Shown piece after piece: positions 1 to 6,385 of a DNA stretch of 34,812 nucleotides. Under the pieces are notes generated by a model. It did no database searches, was not told the DNA's origin, and saw nothing but the letters and a program-made list of their open reading frames with translations. Position 1 is the first letter of the stretch, and each line of letters begins with the position of its first letter. The stretch comes from Dactylosporangium sp. AC04546 (GTDB lineage Bacteria > Actinomycetota > Actinomycetes > Mycobacteriales > Micromonosporaceae), in NCBI RefSeq assembly GCF_022095675.1, contig NZ_JAHYSG010000123.1, positions 1 through 34,812 of the forward strand, read 5' to 3'. A program made the translations under genes and the position numbers.

Positions 1-1
1 C

Positions 2-382
2 GGCACGCCGTCGCTGGAGCTGCACATCCCGGACTTCCGCGGGCCGCTGACGCCCGCGGCCGTCGACGACTCCCTCGAGCAGGCGCACGCCTTCTTCGAC
101 GGCACCCCGTTCGCGGTGGCCGCGTGCCACTCCTGGCTGCTCGACCCGCAGCTGCCCGGGGTACTGCCGGAATCCTCGAACATCGTGGCCTTCCAGCGCC
201 GGTTCACGCATGCCTACCGCGGCCCGGAGCCGGCGGACGACCTGCCGCTGGCGTTCGTCTTCGACGACCCGGCGGTGCCCCGGGCGGACCTGCCCCGGGA
301 CACCGCCCTGCGCCGTGCGCTGCTGGACCACCTGGACGCCGGCGGCCACTGGTACGCGGCCGCCGGCTGGTTCGCCTGGTAA
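2..382 (+). CDS. C-terminal part of an acyltransferase-like protein (GNAT-like C-terminal domain)
   Basis: The left edge of the window cuts this gene. The reading frame is open from base 2 to a TAA at 380-382, giving about 126 C-terminal residues. The text (LELHIPDFRGPLTP, then AFFDGTPFAVAACHSWLLDPQL, split here only by my reading, and NIVAFQRRF) resembles the C-terminal domain of actinobacterial 'acyltransferase domain-containing' proteins. No catalytic part is visible, so the function is a family guess. Its stop codon touches the stop of the next gene, which runs the other way, with no base between them. Confidence 0.6.
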   Translation, partial: GTPSLELHIPDFRGPLTPAAVDDSLEQAHAFFDGTPFAVAACHSWLLDPQLPGVLPESSNIVAFQRRFTHAYRGPEPADDLPLAFVFDDPAVPRADLPRDTALRRALLDHLDAGGHWYAAAGWFAW

Positions 383-3300
383 CTAGACCGGCTCGATCCA
401 GATGTTGCGGTACCGGACGTTGGCGCCCGGGTCGCCGTGGTCCTGCAGCCGGATCGGCAGCGGCGCCGCACTCTCCGCGGCGCCGGCACCGGTGGGGCCG
501 TCGATCGCGACGTTGTTGTGCACGGTCACGCCGTTCCAGACGACGGTGACCCGGGCGTTCTCGGTCTTCGTGGTGCCGCTCCAGCGGGCGGCGCGGAACG
601 TGATGTCGTACGTCTGCCAGGTCTCCGGCGCTGTCGCCGGGTTGCTGTCGGGCGCCCGCTTCAGGTAGATCGCGCCGCACTCGTTGTTCGCCAGGGTCGC
701 CTTGCCGTAGGTGTCGAGCACCTGCAGCTCGTAGCGGTCCTGGAGGTAGATGCCGCTGTTGGCCCGGGCCTGGCCGGTGACGTCGGCGGGCAGGTTCGGC
801 AGCCAGAACTCGACGTGCAGCTTGAAGTCGCCGTAGGCCTGCTTGGTGCGCAGGTCGCCGCCGAGCACCTCGGCCGAGCCGCCGGACACCGGCCAGGTCG
901 GCGCCGACCCGTCGGCGTTGGCGAACGCGTTGAGGTTGCCGCCGTTGAACAGTGTCACCCGGCTCGTGCCGTTGTGGGTCCAGACCTGCTGCGGTACCCC
1001 GGCCGCGTCCCACAGCTGCAGCTGCGTGCCGTCGGCCGAGGCGCCGCCGGCCGCGTCGAGCACCTTGCCGGACTGCGGGTTGCGCAGCGTGCCGTCGGGC
1101 TGGGCCAGCCAGACCTGGGCGCCGGAGCCGTTGCAGGTCCACAGCTGCACCTTGGTGCCGTTGGCGGTGCCGCCGTTGTCGACGTCGAGGCACTTGCCCA
1201 CGGCCCGCAGCGTGTCGCCCGTGCGGGTCCAGCTCTGCGCGGTCGTGCCGTTGCAGGTCCACAGCTGGATCTTGGTGCCGTCGGCGGTGCCGGCGTTGCT
1301 GACGTCGACGCACTTGCCGCCGATGCCGGTGATGGTCCCGGTGCGGTCGCCGGGTGGGGCACCGACGTCGATGCGGTCGAGGTTGACGTGCCCGATGTCG
1401 CCGGCGTCGACCCTCCACGCGATGGCGTTGCCGCCGGCGCGCAGGGTGAGCGTCTCGGTCTGGGTGGCCCACGTCTCCCAGTCGCCGGTGCTGGCGAGGG
1501 ACACCTGCTTCACCTTGGCGCCGTTGAGGTACAGGCTGACGGTCTTGGTGCCGGGCGACGGGTTCGGCCCGTTGCTGTAGCGCAGCGCGACGCTGTAGGC
1601 GCCGGCGACCGGCGCGGTGACGCTGAACGTGGCCGCGGCGCCCGCGTTGCCGAACCCGGCCACGAAGCCGGTGCCGGTGTAGCCGCCGTGGTCGGTCGCC
1701 ACCGACGCGCTGCCGCTCAGTCCGGCGTGCTCGGCCTCGACCCGCCCGGTCGCCGGGAGCGTCCCGTCGGCGAGGGCGTTGAGGGTGTACCACGCCTCGG
1801 TGCTCCACAGCGAGGCGCCGGACGTCGAGGTGAACGGCCGCGGCGAGCGCACGTACACCACCCGGCCGGGCTTGAGGCCGGCCAGGCCGACCGTCACCTT
1901 CAGCCCGTCCGCCGACAGGGTCGCGGAGGTGACGGCGAGGGTCTCCTCGTCGACCTTCGGCCCGCCGTAGGCCGGCGTCGCCACGTACCGCCACTGCTTG
2001 GCCGTGTAGTGCGACGCGAGCTGGGCGGCGGTCGTGGTCGAGACGGGCTGGGTGTACTCGAACTCGAAGCCGCCGGGGACCGCCCGCATCGCCTTGATGT
2101 CGAACGTGCTGGTGCCGTTGGGGGTCAGCTTCTGCAGGCCGTAGGTGAGCTTGCCCTCCTGGCCCCAGTTGCCGCCGGCGCCGAGCCCGCCCGCGTAGAG
2201 CGCGCCGTCGGGCCCCTCGCTGAGGCGCAGGACGCCCATCTCGAGGCCCTGGGTCATCCGGAACACGGCGCCCTGGTACTCGCCGCCGATCTTCTCCAGG
2301 TAGGCGCGCTGGACGCCGCCGTAGGTCACGTCGCCGAACGCGAGCTGCCCGGCGAACGGCCCGCTGTGCAGCACGAGCGGGGTGCTCGGCGAGTTGGCGA
2401 TCTCGTTCTGCGGCAGCCAGAGGACCGGCGCGGTGACCGGCTGGCCGTCGAACGGCCCGTCGGGGTTGGTGTAGTGGCCGAAGAAGCGGTCCTGCTTGAT
2501 CTGCACCAGCTTCGAGGCGGGCAGCCAGCCGCCCTGGTTGTCGGTGACGAACAGCTCGCCCTGCGGGCCCCAGCCGATGCCGTCGGGGGTGCGCAGGCCG
2601 CCGGCCACGTACTGCACGGCGCCCGTCGACCGGTTGATCTTCAGGCTGGTGCCGCGGTTCGGCGAGCCCTGCGGCTCGGTCGTCGCGCCGCCCTGGTTGA
2701 TCGACACGGACAGGTTCAGGTAGAAGTACCCGTCCTGGTAGAGCAGCCCGAACGCGAACTCGTGGAAGTTGCCGTCGAAGGGCCAGGTGGCGACGGTGCG
2801 ATACCGGTCGATCTGCCCGTCGCCGTTGGTGTCGGTCAGCTCGGTGAGCTCGTGCTTCTGCGAGACGTAGATGATCCCGTCGACGATCTTCAGGCCCATC
2901 GGCTCGCGCAGCCCGGTCGCGATGCGGGTGTAGGTGACCTGCGCCGGGGAGGTGGCGCCGGTGACGCCGCTGAGGATGTACACCTCGCCGACGGTGGTCG
3001 TGCTGCCGCCCCAGGTGGCGATGGCCAGGCGCCCGTCGGGGAACCAGTCCATGGCGCTCACCTGCGGGTTGAAGCCGTTCGGCCGGAGATTGGTCAGGGT
3101 GTACCCCGGGTGCACCGACGTCAGCGGCAGCCCGTCGCCGGGGCTGTCGGCCGAGCCCTCGCACTCCTTGCGGCCGGGCGCGGTCACGCGGACGACGTCG
3201 GCGTCGGTGCTCAGCGCCGAGTTCGGCACGAGCGTGAAGGCGGTCGCGCCCGGCGGGCGCCACTCCAGGGTCAGCTGCTGCCCGCCGGTGCGCTCGAAGT

Positions 3301-3733
3301 AGTCGATGCGCAGCGCGTGGTAGCCGGTGGTGAGGCTGACGGTGCCCTCGGCGGCGGTCGCGCCGTGCAGGCCGTCGTGGTTGATGACGGTGGCGCCGTC
3401 GACGGCGAGCCGCGAGCCGTCGTCGCTGGTGAGCCGGAACGTGTAGGAGCCGGCGGTGGTGATGTTGACGTTGCCGATGACCTGGGCCTGGAAGTAGTCC
3501 TCCAGCCCGAAGTCGGCGGCGGTGGTCCAGTTGACGGTGGGCATGAGCTTGTCGACGTTGGGGGTCTGGCCGGTCTTCAGGGTGCAGATCGAGCTCTGTG
3601 GTACCTGAAGATCGAATACCCGCAGCGTGACGCCGGGCTGCTGCGGCGGCACCGCGGCGTGCGCGGGGCTCGCGGGGACCAGGCCGACGGTCGCGAGCAG
3701 GGCGGTGGCACAGAGGGTCGTCCAGCGTTTCAT
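383..3733 (-). CDS. Secreted multidomain PA14 / sugar-dehydrogenase beta-propeller / CBM6 / ricin-B / DUF1080 protein
   Basis: 1116 residues. A Sec signal peptide ends near residue 26 (SPAHA|AV). Order of modules, approximate: PA14 (30-165, with SDDGSRLAVDG), a glucose/sorbosone-dehydrogenase-like beta-propeller (195-545), a linker domain (550-655), CBM6 (660-790), a ricin-type beta-trefoil (796-920) with three QxW repeats (TAQSW, GAQVW, PQQVW), and a C-terminal 3-keto-disaccharide hydrolase/DUF1080 fold (922-1116). The family layout suggests an extracellular, sugar-binding enzyme acting on plant or microbial polysaccharide or an oxidised sugar; substrate unknown. GGAG lies 6 nt before the ATG. 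The trefoil repeats are also visible in the DNA: a 20-base stretch near 1129-1148 recurs 120 bp later. No partner enzyme is adjacent. Confidence 0.9.
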   Translation of the reverse strand: MKRWTTLCATALLATVGLVPASPAHAAVPPQQPGVTLRVFDLQVPQSSICTLKTGQTPNVDKLMPTVNWTTAADFGLEDYFQAQVIGNVNITTAGSYTFRLTSDDGSRLAVDGATVINHDGLHGATAAEGTVSLTTGYHALRIDYFERTGGQQLTLEWRPPGATAFTLVPNSALSTDADVVRVTAPGRKECEGSADSPGDGLPLTSVHPGYTLTNLRPNGFNPQVSAMDWFPDGRLAIATWGGSTTTVGEVYILSGVTGATSPAQVTYTRIATGLREPMGLKIVDGIIYVSQKHELTELTDTNGDGQIDRYRTVATWPFDGNFHEFAFGLLYQDGYFYLNLSVSINQGGATTEPQGSPNRGTSLKINRSTGAVQYVAGGLRTPDGIGWGPQGELFVTDNQGGWLPASKLVQIKQDRFFGHYTNPDGPFDGQPVTAPVLWLPQNEIANSPSTPLVLHSGPFAGQLAFGDVTYGGVQRAYLEKIGGEYQGAVFRMTQGLEMGVLRLSEGPDGALYAGGLGAGGNWGQEGKLTYGLQKLTPNGTSTFDIKAMRAVPGGFEFEYTQPVSTTTAAQLASHYTAKQWRYVATPAYGGPKVDEETLAVTSATLSADGLKVTVGLAGLKPGRVVYVRSPRPFTSTSGASLWSTEAWYTLNALADGTLPATGRVEAEHAGLSGSASVATDHGGYTGTGFVAGFGNAGAAATFSVTAPVAGAYSVALRYSNGPNPSPGTKTVSLYLNGAKVKQVSLASTGDWETWATQTETLTLRAGGNAIAWRVDAGDIGHVNLDRIDVGAPPGDRTGTITGIGGKCVDVSNAGTADGTKIQLWTCNGTTAQSWTRTGDTLRAVGKCLDVDNGGTANGTKVQLWTCNGSGAQVWLAQPDGTLRNPQSGKVLDAAGGASADGTQLQLWDAAGVPQQVWTHNGTSRVTLFNGGNLNAFANADGSAPTWPVSGGSAEVLGGDLRTKQAYGDFKLHVEFWLPNLPADVTGQARANSGIYLQDRYELQVLDTYGKATLANNECGAIYLKRAPDSNPATAPETWQTYDITFRAARWSGTTKTENARVTVVWNGVTVHNNVAIDGPTGAGAAESAAPLPIRLQDHGDPGANVRYRNIWIEPV

Positions 3734-3906
3734 CGAACGCTCCAGAGGGTCGGAGTGCCGGGACTCCGTGCGCGCTCGCCGAAGACGGGCACGGGCAACC
3801 AGGGTCGTCGATATGGCGGACCGACGAACCTCGATATGCTAGGTCACGCTAAGGGACTTCCGCTGGAAAGTCGACAACTTCTGCTGAGAAGGTCGAAAGG
3901 CTGGCC
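3734..3906. promoter_or_regulatory. Intergenic region upstream of the PA14 gene
   Basis: The stretch holds an 8-bp direct repeat, TCGATATG, at 3808-3815 and 3831-3838 (23 bp apart), and a bulged hairpin at 3872-3895. The repeats lie 75-105 bp upstream of the PA14 gene start, a reasonable place for an activator or repressor site. No convincing -35/-10 pair for the minus-strand gene was found. Which regulator binds is unknown. Confidence 0.3.
3872..3895 (-). terminator. Possible hairpin terminator after the STAS gene
   Basis: CGAC(aa)CTTCT-gctg-AGAAG-GTCG folds as a 9-bp stem with a 2-nt bulge and a 4-nt loop, 12 bp past the stop of the STAS gene. There is no U tract, as is usual at this GC content. 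Confidence 0.4.
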
Positions 3907-4338
3907 TCAGGCCAGCACGTCGTCGATCTCGGCCAGCGACGCGTGCGCACCGATGGCCTCGTACACCCCGATCCGTCGCAGCGCCAGCGACAGGGTCTCG
4001 TCCACCACCAGCAGCAGCGAGCCACCGGCCTCGATGACGCGGTTGCGGACCCCGGCCAGCATGCCCACGCCGAGCGTCAGGTCGCCGAACTCCACCCCGG
4101 AAAGGTCGACCACCAGCCTGGCGCCGCCGCCGGCCTGGACCGCCAGGTCGGCGCGAAGCTGCTTGATGTCGCCCGGACCGACCACGCCCGCCACCGTCAC
4201 CAGCACATACCCGCCGACCGTCCGCACCGACAGCACCGGCCCGGCCACCGGCCTCCCCGCATCGCTCACCACAGCCGAGCAGGGTATCGGGGCATGGCAA
4301 GCACGCGATCCAGCGCGGTGTTCAACCGTGGCGGACAC
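3907..4338 (-). CDS. STAS-domain anti-anti-sigma-factor-like protein, phosphoacceptor serine absent
   Basis: 143 residues from ATG 4338; an internal GTG start near residue 23 is possible. Residues 35-140 have the SpoIIAA-type STAS pattern: beta strand VGGYVLVTVAG, then LVVDLSGVEFGD, then the C-terminal helix RRIGVYEAIGAHASLAEID. In this family the loop DSSG carries the serine phosphorylated by an anti-sigma kinase. Here that loop reads GDLTLGVG, with Leu at the serine position and Thr next to it. The protein may therefore bind a partner constitutively or use Thr; that is inference. No anti-sigma kinase or sigma factor is nearby. The MFS gene upstream ends 4 bp before this ATG, so the two are probably co-transcribed. 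Confidence 0.75.
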   Translation of the reverse strand: MSATVEHRAGSRACHAPIPCSAVVSDAGRPVAGPVLSVRTVGGYVLVTVAGVVGPGDIKQLRADLAVQAGGGARLVVDLSGVEFGDLTLGVGMLAGVRNRVIEAGGSLLLVVDETLSLALRRIGVYEAIGAHASLAEIDDVLA

Positions 4339-4342
4339 CGCA

Positions 4343-5584
4343 CTACGCGGGGGCGGTTGCCACCACCTCGGCCGGCTGCGGGGCGCGGCGGTGGCGGACG
4401 GCGAGGAGCACGAGCAGGCCGCACGCGCACAGTGCGGTGCTCATGCCGAACGCGAGCCGGAACCCGAACTGCTGCGCCACCCCGAACAGCGGGCCGGCCA
4501 GCATCGCCCCGATCGGGAAGGTGTTGGTGAACAGTGTCGTGGCCCGCCCCGGCTCGTTCGGCAGCAGGTCCTGCATGAAGCTGATGCCGAGGCCGGTCAC
4601 GGCGGCGATGAACAGGGCGTTGACGACCTGCGCGACGAGCAGCACCCAGATCGCGCCGGCGGCGGTGGCGATGCCGTAGTACGTCACGCCGAACGCCGCG
4701 CCGGCCACGATCAGCGACCGCAGCGGCACCCGGGTCGACAGCCAGCCGAACAGCAGCATGAACGGGATCTCCAGGGCCGCGCACAGGCCGAGCAGCAGCC
4801 CGGCGTCGCTGACCTCGCCACCGAGGTCGCCGCTGGTGAACAGCGGCAGCGCCTGGGCGCCCAGGGTGAGCGGGCACTGCAGCAGCGTGAACGCCGCGCC
4901 GAGGGCGAACAGCTTCCACCGCGGCGCGGCTTCCGCGACGACGTCGGTCGATCCACCCTCGCCGACCGCCGCCGGACCGGCATCGTCGGCCAGCGGGACC
5001 GACGGCTTGAGCCACAGGGCCGCCACGGCGACCGCGACCAGGTAGGCGGCCGCGGCGACCCCGTACACCAGCTCGAAGCCGCCGGCCTGCAGCAGCACCG
5101 CCCCGAGCGGCGGCCCGCCGACCCAGGCTACCGAGAAGACGGTCCGCAGGGTGCTGATGCCCATCGCGGCCCGGCCCGGGGCGTCGCGCAGCAGGATCTC
5201 GCGGGCGTAGGCGAACGTCTGCGGGAACAGCGTCCCGGCCGCCGCCCAGGCGGTCACGGCGAGCCCGAGCAGCACCCAGTAGTCCCGCACGAAGGCGGAC
5301 GTGAGCGCCCCCGCGGCCCCGGCGACGGCGGCCGCGACGAGCAGGCCGCGGCGCACGGCCCGCCGGTCCGACAACCGCGCGACCGCGGAGGAGACCAGCA
5401 CCCCGGCCAGCGGCGAGACGATGAGGAACGCGGTCACCTGCACCGGATTGGCCCGGACCTCGGTGCTGAGGAACAGCGCCAGGAACGGGAACGCGAGCGC
5501 GGTCGACACCCCGACGACCAGGAACACCAGCCCCAGCGGAAGCAACGTGACGCCGATGTGCCGTGCGGGCGGTGCCTGGATCAT
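4343..5584 (-). CDS. MFS sugar efflux transporter (SetA-like)
   Basis: 413 residues, a full-length 12-TM major-facilitator protein of the DHA1 type. The segments FPQTFAYAREIL and STLRTVFSVAWVGGPPLGA (residues about 120-165) match the SetA-type sugar efflux subgroup. RLSDRRAVRRG is the cytoplasmic loop 2-3 motif. The likely role is proton-driven export of sugars or small glycosides; substrate not predictable. The ATG is preceded by TAGGGT with 8 nt between (5598-5593), compatible with leaderless transcription. The promoter lies opposite the iron-box operon at 5720, so the pump shares that 135-bp intergenic region and may respond to the same regulators. Confidence 0.85.
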   Translation of the reverse strand: MIQAPPARHIGVTLLPLGLVFLVVGVSTALAFPFLALFLSTEVRANPVQVTAFLIVSPLAGVLVSSAVARLSDRRAVRRGLLVAAAVAGAAGALTSAFVRDYWVLLGLAVTAWAAAGTLFPQTFAYAREILLRDAPGRAAMGISTLRTVFSVAWVGGPPLGAVLLQAGGFELVYGVAAAAYLVAVAVAALWLKPSVPLADDAGPAAVGEGGSTDVVAEAAPRWKLFALGAAFTLLQCPLTLGAQALPLFTSGDLGGEVSDAGLLLGLCAALEIPFMLLFGWLSTRVPLRSLIVAGAAFGVTYYGIATAAGAIWVLLVAQVVNALFIAAVTGLGISFMQDLLPNEPGRATTLFTNTFPIGAMLAGPLFGVAQQFGFRLAFGMSTALCACGLLVLLAVRHRRAPQPAEVVATAPA

Positions 5585-5661
5585 GATTCGCCACCCTAAC
5601 GGTCACGGCCCGCGCCCGCGCACCGCCTTTCCCAGCCCGTGGAAGCCGGCCGCCGTCCCGC

Positions 5662-5690
5662 TTGACGGCGGCGAGATCCTTCCCTAAGTT
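5662..5690 (+). promoter_or_regulatory. Candidate promoter of the tetR-irtAB operon
   Basis: TTGACG (5662-5667), a 17-bp spacer and TAAGTT (5685-5690) form a plausible vegetative-sigma promoter; the -35 is 5/6 to consensus and the -10 is 3/6. Start would fall near 5697. The -10 lies inside the left arm of the inverted repeat at 5678-5712. Confidence 0.5.
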
Positions 5691-5712
5691 ATGCCGCAAA
5701 ACTTAGGGAAGG
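5678..5712. promoter_or_regulatory. Perfect 13-bp inverted repeat, likely TetR operator
   Basis: Arms CCTTCCCTAAGTT (5678-5690) and AACTTAGGGAAGG (5700-5712) are exact reverse complements, with a 9-bp spacer. It covers the candidate -10 and start of transcription of the operon. Position directly before a tetR gene suggests autoregulation. It is not followed by a U run and is too far from any upstream stop to be a terminator of the MFS gene, which runs away from it. Confidence 0.65.
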
Positions 5713-5721
5713 CTTACCTAT
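5703..5721. promoter_or_regulatory. DtxR/IdeR-type iron box
   Basis: TTAGGGAAGGCTTACCTAT matches the known actinobacterial iron-box consensus TTAGGTTAGGCTAACCTAA at 15 of 19 positions and is itself a near-palindrome (AGGnAAG-s-CTTnCCT). It sits just downstream of the expected transcription start and covers the ribosome-binding site and start codon of the first gene. The operon encodes a ferric-siderophore importer-reductase, the classic target of IdeR/DmdR, which represses when iron is abundant. Confidence 0.7.
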
Positions 5722-6385
5722 GCGAACGGGTGGACGGGCGGCGACGTTCGGGCTTGAGGACGTCGTGCGGGCCGGCGTGGCGATCGGGCTGGTCGATCTG
5801 ACCGTGCAGGGCGTCGCCGACGCGCTCGGGGTCACCCCGGCGGCCGTCTACCGGCACGTGCCGACCCGGTCGGCCCTCGAACGGCTGGTCGGCGAGGCCG
5901 TCCTCGACGGCCTCGTGCTCGTCGACCACCCCGAGGACGCGGTCGTGGCGCACCTCGTCGACTTCGCGTGCCAGCTGCGCGAGTTCATCCTGCGCCACCC
6001 CGGCTCCGCCCAGTACTTCATGCGCCTGTTCCCCAACGGGCCGTCGGGCGTGCGGCTGATGGAGCACCAGATGGCCGCCCTCGGCCGGCGCGGCTTCGAG
6101 CCGTCGGCGGCCATGGTGCTCAGCTCGGGCATCGCCACGCTCGCCATCGGCGCCGCGTTCGCCGAGCAGGAGCGCGCCGTGGCCCACCTCGACACGCAGG
6201 CCACCGAGGCGGCGTGGGCGGCGGTCGCGGGCTCCGAGGTCATCCGCACGGCCGCGGCCGAGATCCCACCCCATACCCCGGAGGACTACTTCGTGTTGAT
6301 CCTGACCGCGGCGGCCGAGGGGCTCGTCGCACAGGTCCCGGCCGGCCGGCCGTTCACCCTGCCGGCCCCCGGCGAGGACCGCTGA
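5720..6385 (+). CDS. TetR-family regulator heading the irtAB operon
   Basis: 221 residues. The N-terminal helix-turn-helix is at about 15-60 (LTVQGVADALGVTPAAVYRH), followed by an all-helical ligand-binding domain of the TetR C-terminal type. The ATG at 5720 has GGAAGG 7 nt upstream, which is also part of the inverted repeat and iron box. The stop overlaps the next start (TGATG at 6383-6387), so translation is coupled to irtA. Likely role: a second control on iron-siderophore uptake, possibly sensing the siderophore or a toxic ligand. In mycobacteria irtAB is controlled by IdeR; a leading tetR is not part of that known arrangement. Confidence 0.85.
   Translation: MRTGGRAATFGLEDVVRAGVAIGLVDLTVQGVADALGVTPAAVYRHVPTRSALERLVGEAVLDGLVLVDHPEDAVVAHLVDFACQLREFILRHPGSAQYFMRLFPNGPSGVRLMEHQMAALGRRGFEPSAAMVLSSGIATLAIGAAFAEQERAVAHLDTQATEAAWAAVAGSEVIRTAAAEIPPHTPEDYFVLILTAAAEGLVAQVPAGRPFTLPAPGEDR

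Noticed and set aside
3830..3840. CTCGATATGCT, identical to a sequence upstream of the lipoprotein gene (14004-14014), as a plus-strand promoter
   Set aside because: No plus-strand gene follows 3840; it would read antisense into the STAS gene. The lipoprotein copy may be a real -10.
437..5599. A 1720-codon plus-strand open frame
   Set aside because: It lies antisense to three clear minus-strand genes and is arginine/glycine/valine-rich shadow text produced by high GC.
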